Positions 1 to 10,616 of a stretch of DNA of 64,000 nt are shown piece after piece; the first letter of the stretch is position 1; each line of letters opens with the position of its first letter. The notes under the pieces are model-generated. The model made no database searches and was not told where the DNA came from. It saw nothing but the letters and a program-made list of their open reading frames with translations. The stretch is from Peribolospora baueri (Eukaryota > Basidiomycota > Peribolosporomycetes > Peribolosporales > Peribolosporaceae), in NCBI GenBank assembly GCA_029717555.1, contig JAMDHS010000027.1:172751-236750 (forward strand), given 5' to 3'. The position numbers and the translations under genes were made by a program.

Positions 1-1137
1 GTCGGCGGTCTGCACGACTTCGTGGTCGTCCTGCCGTTCTCCGCGATGGTTGGCGGCCTGGTAGACGGAGTAGTCCCCTCCGCGCCGTTCCGCCAGGTCT
101 TGCAGACGCTCTTCCGTCCCAGCGTCGGCGTGAAGGGGTGCGAGACGAGGGTGGGGCCACCAGCTGATCATGGAAGACGCCGAAGGCCAGGGCGTCGAGG
201 TGGTGATGTCCGGCAGTTTCGACGCATCCACCGGCTCGGTTGGCTCGACCTTTCGGAGGCCTGGCAGCATGTCGTCCGAAGGAGCGTCGCGGAACCGACG
301 CGGCTGGGACTGAGGCCGACCGCCCCTTCCGCCTCGCGGTCCGCCTGCGCTGGCGCCGCCGCGGCCGGGACCGTTTCGCTGTGCGCCGCGGCCGTAACCG
401 TCTCGTCGAACAGGCGAGTTCGCACGGGCGCCACCACCACCGCGGGCGAAAGCACCTCGCGATCTTGGTCCGCCTCCGCCGATGATAGGGGTGTCCATCT
501 GGATGAGATCGGCGTACGCCGTCTCGTCTCCTTCAGCCCCCGTCAAGCGAGAAGACAAGCGGCTCCGCCTGCCTTTAGGCTTTTGCCCCTTCGCGCCGTC
601 CGTCGTCGTCGTCGTCTCCGCCGGATTTCGGTTGTCCCCTTCGATGGCGTCATCAAACTGGCCTCGCGCCAAAGCGGCCGAAAGGGAGCCCTCTTCCTTG
701 GCCTTGTCCCGCCTCGGCGGCCTTCGGTGGCCATTGCGCACTCCCCCACGGCTGCGATTGTTGTAAGACGAAGAGTCGGGAGCGACGTTGCCGGATGCCG
801 CCGCCCTGGCGTTGGCGTTGCCCACGTCGCCGAGGCGCCCTTGTCGTCGCAGTTCGGCCATATCGAGGCTTCGTCTAGTGAGCTCGACAATGTCGACGGT
901 GGCCCCTCCGATCGTCAACGGGCCCTTACCGCGTCCGCGGCCTGCCCCTGCCCTTGCGGGCGGAGATGGCGAAGAGGGAGAGGCGGAAGAAGGCTCGGGC
1001 GCGGAGGCCGTGGACGAAGAGGCCGACGGGCCATCCGGAGGGGCGGCCGCGTTGGACAGCACCGGCGTGGCGCTGGAGAGCTGCCTGCGAAGGGTGTGCG
1101 GCCCCAGGCGGGCGTGTGCGACGGTCCTGCAGTACAT
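1..1137 (-). CDS. RG-rich, probably mitochondrial protein (5' part, runs off the left edge)
   Basis: An uninterrupted minus-strand frame of 379 codons runs from an ATG at 1137 past the window edge. The N-terminus (MYCRTVAHARLGPHTLRRQL) has regularly spaced arginines and no acidic residue in its first 20, which fits a mitochondrial presequence. A Ser/Pro/Ala-rich linker and a short GRGRGKG patch follow. A more ordered stretch of about 30 residues (around residues 75-105) contains VDIVELTRRSLDMAELRRQG. An Arg-Gly-rich region around residues 215-270 carries several RGG-type tripeptides, followed by GLRKVEPTEPVD. RGG segments commonly bind RNA, so a mitochondrial RNA or ribosome role is possible but is inference. 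I do not recognise the family. The plus-strand ORFs here are its shadows. The start could lie at another in-frame ATG, and the C-terminus is outside the window. Confidence 0.6.
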   Translation of the reverse strand, partial: MYCRTVAHARLGPHTLRRQLSSATPVLSNAAAPPDGPSASSSTASAPEPSSASPSSPSPPARAGAGRGRGKGPLTIGGATVDIVELTRRSLDMAELRRQGRLGDVGNANARAAASGNVAPDSSSYNNRSRGGVRNGHRRPPRRDKAKEEGSLSAALARGQFDDAIEGDNRNPAETTTTTDGAKGQKPKGRRSRLSSRLTGAEGDETAYADLIQMDTPIIGGGGPRSRGAFARGGGGARANSPVRRDGYGRGAQRNGPGRGGASAGGPRGGRGGRPQSQPRRFRDAPSDDMLPGLRKVEPTEPVDASKLPDITTSTPWPSASSMISWWPHPRLAPLHADAGTEERLQDLAERRGGDYSVYQAANHRGERQDDHEVVQTAD

Positions 1138-2173
1138 GGATGGGCGTGCGGTGGAGCGTCGACTTGACGGTGATGGAAGACGATGTGGACCGTCGAAGGA
1201 AGACGGACGGGCGGGTTCGGGCTGCGGCGACGGAAGGCCCGGAGTTAGGGTTACCGGCGCACGCACACGGAAAAGGAGGGATGAAGGAACGACGCGGGCG
1301 GGTCGCCGTGTCTGTCTTGCTTGCTTGTCTGTCGTCCGTGGGACGCTCCCTCTTTCAGCTTCAGCTTCAGCTCCAGCTCCAGCTTCTGCTTCTGCTTCAG
1401 CTTCTGCTCAGCTCGCCATCTCACGTCGGCAAAGCCTGCCAACGGCTCCAGCCAGCCCCAATCCAGCGAAGCGTAGCCTAGCGGCCTCGCCAGCGCCCGC
1501 AAACAAGCCCAGCGATACCGAGTCTCGTCGTCGATCTGGTCGTCGTCGTTATCGTCGTTCACGCTCCGGTCGCACCCTTCCCTTCTCTCCCAGCCCAGCC
1601 CGCTGCGCTGGCTCCCCGTCGTCTTGTGATTCTCCAACATGCGCTGAGACGGCCATTGGTGCACGGACATACACGGACGCAGTGCTGAGTGAGTGCGAAG
1701 CGAGCGAGCAACGGAGGGACGAAGCAGGACACGACGTAGTCACTAGCCCAGGTCGCGGAGTGGCTACCTCGTCACAGTCAAGTCGACTCCGTATGTCTCG
1801 CCCACCTTCCACCATTCCACCACGGCTTGGAGTGAAGGGGCGACGAGTGGAGTGGACGCGACAAAGGTCGCGCCTCGTCGTGTATCGTCGTGTCGTGCAT
1901 CGCTCTCTCTGTCCGACGTGACTTAGACACGACGTGCTGATCACCTCGCCTTGCTTTCCGCAGCGACCGACGTTCTCTCCTTTATCGGCCCCGCCTTGCT
2001 TCTCCAGGTGAGCCCCTTCGCCGTCGTCGTCACCATCACCATCACCTTCACCTTCCATCGCTGCTGTCCCGCGCCCTTTTACTTATTCAACCTTTTCCTA
2101 CTTTCTCGCTCTCCCAAGAGTTACCCCCTTCCTCCCCGTTTGCCTCATTTGCCGCCTTTGCTCTGAACCCAAC
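1138..2173. other. Divergent intergenic/promoter region with a TCAGCT repeat
   Basis: About 1 kb separates the divergent starts of the RG-rich gene and the eIF4A-like gene. Overlapping ORFs in several frames are compositionally skewed, resemble no protein, and have no splice structure. A degenerate hexamer repeat (TTCAGC/TCCAGC/TTCTGC units) occupies about 1353-1410. Pyrimidine-rich tracts precede the ATG at 2174, as expected for a fungal promoter and 5' leader. Confidence 0.5.
1353..1410. repeat. Degenerate TCAGCT/TTCTGC hexamer repeat
   Basis: About nine imperfect six-base units (CTTCAG, CTCCAG, CTTCTG) follow one another in the intergenic region between two divergent genes. There is no coding evidence for it; it is probably a slippage-derived microsatellite. 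Confidence 0.7.
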
Positions 2174-5100
2174 ATGAGCAGTCTCGCTCTCGGAAGCGGC
2201 GCCGACGAACCCGTCAACGTCTCCCACAATTCTCCCAGACTTCATGGCTCTCACCACAACTTTGGCACCATCGGCGACTCGCGCCGCTCCTCCGTCTCCC
2301 GCGACGCCGCCGCTTCACCCGTCCCGTCACCCTTCTCCAACCGCCTCCTCGACGGCCCACGCGTCTTCACCGACCTCATCGGCAATGACCAGCCGCGCCA
2401 GCAGCCCGGCATCTCCCAGCGCCCCGGCCTCAGCAGGGGCTCCTGCGTTCGAGCAAAGTCTCCCTTGCCGATGCATCAGATCGTCGCCAGCGAGGACTCG
2501 GCTGGCGCAGTAGATTTCCATCGCGCGAAAGAGGGGAGCGACGGCGAAGACAAAGCCGACGCGCAGTCGCCCAATAAGGCCGCCTCTCCCTCCGCTCCTG
2601 GCCCTGGGCCCGGTGTCATTGGCAGCGGGCTCAGTGCTAACCAGGGCGCGTCGCCCGTCGCGACCGCTCCGCCGATCGCGAGCATGAGCGGCGGTGGCAT
2701 GCCGCAGATGTCCGAGTTTGACAAGCAGGCCAGGCAGAGTCCCTTTGTCAATGATCTTCTCGACAGACTGATTCGCGTCGAGTTGGGCATGAAGTGAGTC
2801 TTTTCTGTGACGGATGGACGTCTTCGTGCCCGATCCCATCACTGCCGACAGACTCGCTGACCCTGGACTCGCTCGCTTTTCTCCTACGCACCCCCATTCA
2901 CACCACACAGGGACATGTCTCGGCAACTCTCTACCCTTAACCGCAACGTGTCCACTCTCCTCGACCGCATGCAGCCTGGCGCGGCAGGAAAGGAGGCGAC
3001 TCTGTCCAAGGCCCCGGGAGGTCCAGCGCCGTCCACTTACGCGCCCACGCTGTCCGGTTTCTCTGCCACCGGAGGAAGTGCGGCGCCCGCCGGTATGAAT
3101 GCGCTGTCCGCCAACCTTGCCAATATGGGTCTGTCGTCCGTCCCCGGTGCCGCCCAGCCAAGCAGTATGACTTCATCGCAGCCTCCGCAGGCTGAGGGCG
3201 ATTTCCGCTCCCTCTCTCAGCAGCTCTCGAGTCTCAGCAGCAGTGTGGCTCAGCTCCTCAGTATGCAAACCGGCACCCAAGCCGCATCGTCCGCCGTGCA
3301 GCCTGGCGGTCAGTTCGGTCTCGGTCTCGCCGGCTCGCTGGCTGGTCCCAACCTCGTGCACCCTAACGACGCGTCCAGTCCTCTCCTCGGCGGCCTCAGT
3401 GCCTTTACCGCCGGCGGTCAGTCTCACCTGCTCAGTCCGAACCCGGAAAGGATGAGCAGTCCGCGCCCCGGTGCTGGCCCTATGCGCCCTTCCTGGAGCA
3501 ACACTTCGCACGACAGCGGTCACGGAGGCTCTAGGGACCGGCGGTACAGCACCTTGCCGCCTCAGGGTCGAAGGGAGAGCATGCCGGTTAGTGCCACCCC
3601 TTCTTCTACGCATTCGTTCGTCCCCTCGTTCGCGGCTCGAGCGCACATCTGCAGTGACCATCGTGTCTGACGCGCTTGCCTTTAAACAGAACACCGACGA
3701 TAGTCGCTCGTACAGCATGGATTCGACGCCTACGGCGACCAAGTGGGAACAGCTTAGTCTGCCTAACGACCTCCTTCGCGCTATCCAAAAGTATGGCTTG
3801 GGTCCGCCGAACAAGATTCAGCAGCGCGCCTTGCCTTTCCTCCTTCGAGGTGCCGACATCATTGCCCAGGCGCCGCCGACGCAAGAGAGGATCGCAGCGT
3901 ACGTCATTCCGGCTCTGAACACGGTCCTGACGACGCTGCGCGACCCGGCACACATGTCATCCGATCGCCCTCTCGGGCGCGGTCCGCTGGTCTTAGTCAT
4001 TTGCACCACCGTTGATCAAGCGACGCAGGCTCAGCGTATGGCTCTCGGTCTCGGAGCCAACCTCGGCGTACGTGTCGGCACTGTCGCCGCCGTCGGCGTG
4101 GACGCGGCCACCGAAGCTCAGAACGTTCTCCAGATGGCTCCCCACATACTCGTGGGAACGCCGCAAAAGATGCATGACCTGTTCACATACGTCACTCCGC
4201 GCGGCGGCGTGCCCACCAACGACATCCGGCTCGTCATCCTCGACGAAGTCGACCAACTCATCGCTCGCAACATGTCCGACTTTGTTTCCAGCCTCCTCCG
4301 CCTGCTCCCCATCCCCCGAGCGGTCCCGCGCACTTCTTCTGCCGCCGGAACGGCCACCCCTCCCGTTTTGAGCCCCGGAATTCCTTCATCCAGCGCATTC
4401 GCACCGTTCGATCCCAACGCCGTGTCTGGGTATCCCAACTCTGGAGGTCGTGGCCCCCAGGCGGTGCTCGAGTCGGATCGTCAGACGGCCATCTTCTCTA
4501 ACACGGTCCCGCAGGACGTCTTGAACTTCGCGTCGAGCATCAACCTCCGCGAGCCTGTTCGCGTGCTTGTTCGCCGTGAAGGCGCCAACAGGGGTCTCGA
4601 TAGCGCGTCTGAGCGGCCCATGTCCGGCAGCAGCACCAGTTCGAGCATCTTCGGCGGTGGAGGTGGAGCGACCACCGCTGACGCCCTCCTGCGCGGATTG
4701 AGGCACTACTATCTCTACGTAGCCGTCGGCAGCGCGGCAGCGGGCATGACCTCGCCTGGCATGGGCGCCGCCTGGGGCCGGATGGGGATGGACAGCAGCA
4801 TCATGCACGCCAAAGAGATGAAGCTCGACGTCATCACTGACCTCCTCGAGGATATTGAGTTCGGTCAAGCCGTCATCTACACTGCCAACGCGCAGACGCT
4901 TGAGGCGGTCACGTACAAGCTAGCAAGCAAGAACATGGAGGCGCTGGCGCTGGTGAGTGCTCCACCAGAAGTCGTAACGCGGACTTCTCCCCCCTTCCCC
5001 TCTTTGAACGCATCCATGAATGCTGATCGTCGCCGTCGTTTGCATCTTCCTTCGCCTTGTCCAGCATCAAGACCTACCGCTGACGACGCGCCAGACGGTC

Positions 5101-5541
5101 CTTTCCAAGTTCCGTGCGCCGGGCAGCAGCCTCATGCTCGGCGGCGGCATGAGCCGTCCGGCGAAGAAGGCTTTGGTGGTGTGTGACCTCTTGGTCAAGC
5201 CTTCGGACGTGCATCAGGTTCCCTTGGTCGTTATGTACGACATGCCCCGCACGGTGGAGGAGTACGTGCAAAAAGTCGCCTGCGCCGCTTCCACCGGCCT
5301 CGCTCGTCCTGGCGTGTGCATCAACGTCGTTACCGCTTCCGGCGGCAACGGTGGCGATGTGGACATGCTCAGGACCATCGAGAGTCACACCCGTATCAAA
5401 ATGAGTGAGTATAGATCGTCGTCGTCGTCGTCGAAGTCGGACGGGTGTCTGGTCGTCCAAGCGACGTGCTGACAGACGTTGAGGGCCTCCGTCGTTTTGC
5501 CAGCCGAACTTCCCATGGACGCCAAGGCCCTCGTCGCTTGA
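2174..5541 (+). CDS. eIF4A-like DEAD-box pseudo-helicase with long disordered N-terminus
   Basis: Model: 2174-2793, 2911-3586, 3690-4952, 5065-5404, 5504-5541 (978 aa); all phases agree. Residues 1-430 are Ser/Pro/Gly-rich, with two short predicted coiled-coil stretches (near LLDRLIRVELGMKDMSRQL, and a later Ser/Leu-rich one). From about residue 452 the chain follows eIF4A almost segment by segment. There is a Q motif (NKIQQRALP, Gln near 476) and a GTPQKMHDLF Ib region. The C-terminal lob contains FRAPGSS and LVVMYDMP, matching the eIF4A FRSGSS and LVINYDLP. The ATPase motifs are gone. Motif I reads AQAPPTQER instead of AQAQSGTGKT, DEAD is DEVD, SAT is SNT, ARGID is VKPSD, and HRIGRGGR is QKVACAAS. 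An RNA- or eIF4G-binding scaffold role would fit but is inference. The short last exon (12 codons) completes the eIF4A-like C-terminus. Confidence 0.85.
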
Positions 5542-6492
5542 GAACGATGGGTTTCGGCGCCCGCTGCCACTTCGCTCGTGGAGAATTTCCCCCATTTGTC
5601 TAACGATATTTGCACGGAGGCTTGAGGTTGCTCCCATCTCGATCCCCGTTTCCGTCTTCGCATTCGTCGACCGCCCGCCCTTCGTCATCATTCCGCCTTT
5701 GCCTACCTTGACTTCGTCTCCATGATCGTCCGTCGTCGTCAACAACAACAACAACAACAACATCCTCTTCCCCTCACTCGCCGGACCCCTCGCAAAGACT
5801 CCCGTGTTTACTCGGCCCCTTTTCCCGGAACGCGCACAAGCTATTCTTCTCCTTCTCACATCCGTCCTCCATGCTCTCTCAGCAACGTCCCCGTTCTATT
5901 ATACCCTCGGGTAACCTCCCGGTTGTGTTTCTAGTCGCCGTTTCCCTTCCCTCCTCCGCCTTGTCGTCGTCGTTCCGCCGTCGTGTGCGACTGCGTCATG
6001 TCCTCCAGAGTTCCCCTCTTTCCTCCTATTTTCTGCCATCGTGTCCCTGTGCAGCAGCCGGAAATTCCTACTTCTTGGCAGCAGAATCTCTCGTTTGCTC
6101 TCTCGTGAGTGAGTGAGTTCGTCGTTCGTCGTCCGTCGCCCGTCCCCTCCGCTCTCGTCTACGCTCTGCCTCGCCAGCGAGGCGATCGATCGATCTTTGG
6201 ACTCCTCCCCCCCTATGTTCACTGTATGTAGCTATGCTCGTCCCGAAGGTCTCGGCAGCATGCTGTGGTCGTACCTTTGGCCTTTCCTCCTGGAATGTTA
6301 AGAAGCTCGAGTTCCCCCCTTCAGCCCCTGCCATCCGAGGCTCGACTCGGCGCGGGTGGTTAGGCCGGACGGTCGGAACGAAGGTGTGCTGCGGCATTCC
6401 CTGGTACGCACGGGCCCCTGTCACAGGTGAGCGCCGCGTCGCTTTCTCTCTCGTCTTCCCTCTCTCTTGCTTCTCAAGAGAAAGCGACGAGA
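5542..6492. other. 3' UTR and upstream region of the next gene
   Basis: No supported gene lies here. The stretch holds the 3' end of the eIF4A-like gene and the promoter/leader of the next one. A CAA microsatellite lies at about 5739-5761 and a GATC repeat near 6181-6195. Pyrimidine-rich sequence is common. The short ORFs are not convincing. Confidence 0.5.
5739..5761. repeat. CAA trinucleotide microsatellite
   Basis: Seven to eight consecutive CAA units lie in the presumed 3' flank of the eIF4A-like gene. No other feature overlaps it. Confidence 0.85.
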
Positions 6493-8945
6493 ATGTGGTC
6501 CGACGAGCCCTCGTACCTCTCCGCCGCCGCCCTGGACGCGCTTGGCCGTCAGGACCCGCTCAAGTTTGTCGACACCTACGTTCGCCTGCAGGCTGTCCTC
6601 GCATCTCGCCGGTGCGCTTCACCCCCGTTCGCGGATCTGCCTCCATTCGAGGGCCTCTCCTCCGCGCCCGCCTCACCACGGCGATGGAGGGATGGGGATA
6701 GCGGCCGCGGCCGGGGAGGTAGGCGGGACCGTGGAGGTGGAGAGGGAGGCTCGTCTAGCCGCGACGGATCGGGCGATTCGAGCGTTCGTCGACGGAGGTG
6801 CACCGATGACCACGATCACGATCCTCCCGACAGCGGACGGGATGGAGAAGTCGCCGACGTCGACGCCGACGCCGGACGGATGGAGCGGGGGGAGAAGAGC
6901 ATCGGACCGACGTCGAGGCGGCGGCCATCTCGTGCGAAGAAGACGTCACGCCAGGAGCGGGAGCGGGAGCGAAAGGGGAAGCGAAAGAAAGGAGAGGGAG
7001 GAGGGCATGAAAAAGAAGCGGGGGCTGGCGACGTCGTCGATAGACGCCAAGGTGGGTGCCGTGTGATCGCATCTCCTTCCGCCCCTTGAAATGGCCAAGG
7101 TGTTCTCGCGGACCGATCGGCTATAACCATCGCTTTCTCCCTTCCCTTACTCCACTTCTCGCAACGCAGTGCTCGAAAGACGCAGAGACGCGCGTCGCGC
7201 CAAAGCCTTCATCGTCCAGGATCGCTCCAAGTCCGCCATCGCCCGGGCCCGTCACATGTCCGAGGGACGCGCCGCTGCGTCGAAATGTAGGCCGCGTGAA
7301 GGGGAGGGCTCGGACGGCGATGGCGGCTCGACAGCGTCCGAAGACGAGAGAAAGCGAAATCGATCCGACGGCGACAACAGGCACGCCAAAGCTCTTTCAC
7401 GGGCTCAGAATCGCAACGAAGGTCTCTTGAGGCTCGCGCGGGAAGTCGAGAGGAGCAAGAATGTCGGCAAAACCTCAAGACTCACGGTGAGTGGCGGTCC
7501 GCTGGCTGTATGCGCGTGCCAAGGACGCCGAAGGTCGCTCATGGCCACGCCGTTCTCCCTCTGATGACTCGTCCGTCCTCCCCATACCCATGTGCCATGT
7601 ACAACCTGGCCTCTAGCTCAAGGAACCTCGACTCGGCGTCTTCAACAAAGGCGTGGCGTCCAAATCTGTCAAGACGTTTGATTTCAGAGGCAGGAGACAT
7701 GGTGGCGTATCCGACCTCGTCTTTAACGAGCTGACCTTCCTCAAACCGAGAGCGAGGCACCATGGTTCTTGGGCACGAGACGAGAGCTTGGGGAGCAAAG
7801 GAGGACCTTCAAAGAGCCGGGGAAAGGAGAAAGCGAAGGAAAAGGACCCTGCTTCGCTTCATCGCGCCGAAGGCAGAGAGCAGAAGCGCAAGAGGGGCGC
7901 GAATGAGGGCGAGGCTGGGGCGACCAGCAGGTTTTTCGACCGCCAGCCTCGAACCGTCCTGTCCTTGGCCAGTTCCGACGACGAGAACCCGCCGACGGAG
8001 GACGATCGTCCCGGCTCGTCTTCTTCTAAGTGTCCGGAGATTTCGGTCGACGACGATAGCGACGGATTGACGGAGCCTCTAGAGCGCTGCCGGTTACTCA
8101 AAGAGAAGCGGACCCGGCATGCGGACGGAGCGCTTCATCCCAGAGATGTCAATTTGGCTTCGAACTCTCCTGGTCATCGTCTTATCGGTCACCATCTCAC
8201 GGACACACGCTCTCGACACTTTGACAACGAACCTCGAGCTAAACGGCGCAGGACCTACCCTAACGCCTCGAGGTCTTCTAACTCGCGTACCGACGCAGCG
8301 GCACGGCGTTCGATCAGCCCTACGGAGCGTCTTATCAAGGCCTGCGAGCGCGGCGCTTTCTCCGAGGAAGACGTCGAGGCGGACACGCTTGGTAATTTAA
8401 AAGCACGCTTTGCGATCACGGAAGAGCGGCGGTCGTCCCCAGTCAGGTCCCCATACGGCGTTTCGCACTTTCTCGCCAGCCCAGGACCTCCACCGGAACG
8501 CATTGACTCGTTCACAAAGGCTATTTTAGGGCTCGCAGATTCTCAAGATGGAGAGGGTGGAGAGAGGCTCGACGGCGCTGAGCAGGAGCTGCCTGAAGAT
8601 TGTCGGGATGCACACCCCGATCCTGCGTGCGAAGTACCCGTCTCGGCGGAGAATCGTCAAGACGAAGGCAACATGTTCGTGGACGGCGAGTACCCAGGCG
8701 GGCAGTTTTACGTCCCGACGTTTGCGCAGACCGGCGGCGTTCCAATTTCCCAGGGAGCATATTTTCATGCTCCGCCGCTTCGGGACGATGCGCCTCAGCC
8801 AGAAAATCGCCTTTTGGACAATGAAAGCGCGCTCGCGCGCTATTCTCCAACGCTAGCGCAGTTGGAGGGCGGGACTCGAACGTTTGAGGGTCCGCGGCTG
8901 GAGAGCGAGGAATTGAGAGGTTTCTGGCGGCCTTTCAGGCCGTAA
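6493..8945 (+). CDS. Unrecognised basic, probably nuclear protein
   Basis: Best model: 6493-6611, 6652-7055, 7170-7486, 7617-8945. The last two exons are well supported, since the phase fits and the donor GTGAGT and acceptor CTCTAG are clear. The first intron (40 nt) and the donor near 7052-7056 are less certain. The N-terminus starts MWSDEPSYLSAAALDAL. The middle is very basic (RERKGKRKK-type tracts) with an ordered-looking patch, LERRRDARRAKAFIVQDRSK. After the third intron comes PRLGVFNKGVASKSVK followed by FNELTFLK. That spacing looks like a conserved short motif pair. The chain ends in ELRGFWRPFRP. The basic tracts and acidic serine clusters suggest a nuclear or chromatin protein, but I do not recognise the family and assign no function. 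Confidence 0.6.
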
Positions 8946-9479
8946 CGCATCCTTCCATAGAGATCGAGCAGGCATGAGTTGCGCCTAGACCTATGTCGGG
9001 GACGTTCTTTTTCTTTCGCCTTTTTCGACGACTCTTGGAGGGGGTAATACGATCCGCCGACCAGTGTCTCGCAGCGGACACCGATTGCGCCCTCTCCGCC
9101 CCAGCAGACCCTCTCACTCTCCAAATACGCCCTCCCTGTCCTGCTCGTGGCGTTCTTGGCCGCCTCCTATCGGCGCCTCTCGTCGAGCGCCTAGTCATGT
9201 TGATATCTACCTCGACTTCCGATCAGGGATCTTGGGCTTTCTTGTTCGCTTACTCGTCGTGCGTACGCGGCCATCGCGATCTGTTACGATCGTCTCGGTT
9301 TGCTCGGGATCGTTCCCACCGTGCCGATCACAGCGTCAGATCTGAACGGAAGAGCGGAAGGTTGGCGGGCAGGCGAGGAGCTCAGATAGAGAAACTGTTT
9401 TGGAGAGCCGCGGGATCAAGGCATGTCCGTCCGGATGGGGACATGCACGGGACGCACCTTGGATGTCCTTCCCTCTTTG
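8946..9479. other. Intergenic, nothing recognised
   Basis: This is the presumed 3' flank of the preceding gene. A 208-codon plus-strand ORF crosses it, but it has no family-like segments and overlaps the aldehyde dehydrogenase remnant on the other strand, so I treat it as chance. Confidence 0.45.
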
Positions 9480-10150
9480 AGCGGGTTCCCGTACGGGACT
9501 TTTGTCCCGGCTCCCTTCTCGTAGCGTTACACAACACCGCGCCGGAACGCGTTTTCCCAAAGACTGGAGCAATTCCCCAACCATGGGAGAGAGGCGTTCG
9601 GTCATTCAGCACCTGTTGATCAACGCATCTCATTCCGATCGCCCGCGGGCGGAGGGAACTGAGGGCTGCACTCACTGAACTCGCGGGTATTGACATTTTT
9701 GGTGAATACGTAGATGGCGAGGGGCTCGAGTCTAATGGAGTCAGCGAGAAAACAGAACACAAAAGCGATACAAAAAAGAGCAGCAAGACGCCCTTGAGCT
9801 GCCCAGTTTCCGCAGTGAAGCGTCTCCAAACAGAGCCATTGAAGGGAATGACCCACTGGGAGTGGACAACGTCGACAGCTTCAACCATGCTCTATGAAGA
9901 CGAGGTGCGGATCAACTGATTAGGACCTGCGAAGAATGTCGGAGCCGTGCACGCGAAAGGGAGGACCAACCCACCTTGACGGCGCCCGGCGGCGATGTCG
10001 GCGACGGGCGTGCACTGAAGTTGGGGCGTAGCCATGTTGGATGGTGGTAGAAAAAGCGAAGGCGTCCGCCCGCGGCGCTGTTCCGGCGGTGCTACATGTA
10101 TATATATGGACCGGGCCGACCTTGAGGTGCAGTTCAGCAACCGACAAAAG
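9480..10150 (-). pseudogene. Decayed second copy of the neighbouring aldehyde dehydrogenase gene
   Basis: On the minus strand four pieces resemble exons of the intact gene at 10617-13328, in the same order. Near 10125-10140, CTGCACCTCAAG matches the end of intact exon 4 (CTGCACCCTCGAG). Near 9865-9895 the frame reads VEAVDVVHSQ followed by a GTGGGT donor; the intact gene has EEPVNYINS plus a donor. Near 9675-9735 an acceptor is followed by PLAIYVFTKNVNTREF and a GTGAGTG donor, against [16 protein letters not shown] plus GTGAGTC. Near 9535-9575 the frame reads VFGKTRSGAV after CAG, against [11 protein letters not shown]. Between these the frame is lost, and the catalytic-cysteine and C-terminal exons cannot be found. 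It looks like an old tandem duplicate now decaying. Boundaries are approximate. Confidence 0.7.
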
Positions 10151-10616
10151 TGAAGAAAACGGAGGCGAAAAGGTGAAAACGCCGATACATATCTCAGAAA
10201 TTCGTGCATTCGGAAGAGCCGGCGAGGCGGATGCGCTTCACGTCAGACACGGATCGCAACCTGCGATGGCGCACAGATCAATTAATGACGAACCTCGCCG
10301 GATATACGGATATACGGCCGGAATGGGAAAACGTGGACGATCAAGTTCACACCGCAATGTGTGATCATCTCATTCATGATCGAAAGGTGTCGTCGATGCG
10401 GCGAACAGTGCGGCCTCACGGTCGCCACGTGCATTTGGGAGAGGAAAAGCTTCACATTAAGTGCGGGAGGGAGTGACGATTAAATACATGGCACGAACGA
10501 GTAAAATGAACGAACGAAATGGCTCGGCGCGGTCGACGCAGGCATCAACGTAATCACGAGCGGAGCGGAACGGGGCACATGGGTGAACAAAGCTCGAACC
10601 GAGCACGGCAGGTATA
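10151..10616. other. Intergenic between the ALDH remnant and the intact ALDH gene
   Basis: No gene is supported. It may contain further unrecognisable debris of the decayed aldehyde dehydrogenase copy, plus the 3' end of the intact gene. Short ORFs on both strands show no family resemblance. Confidence 0.4.

Noticed and set aside
22-1921. Long plus-strand ORFs of 377-381 codons at the left edge
   Set aside because: They are antisense to the better minus-strand frame, have extreme Arg/Ala composition and show no family segments.
5417-5432. GTC trinucleotide run
   Set aside because: Short run in the last intron of the eIF4A-like gene; too brief and common in this GC-rich DNA to be a separate feature.
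8993-9619. 208-codon plus-strand ORF
   Set aside because: It overlaps aldehyde dehydrogenase remnants on the other strand and has no recognisable pattern or splice context.
10585-10605. GGTTCGAGC on the minus strand resembling a tRNA B box
   Set aside because: No pairing T arm, acceptor stem or upstream A box could be found.
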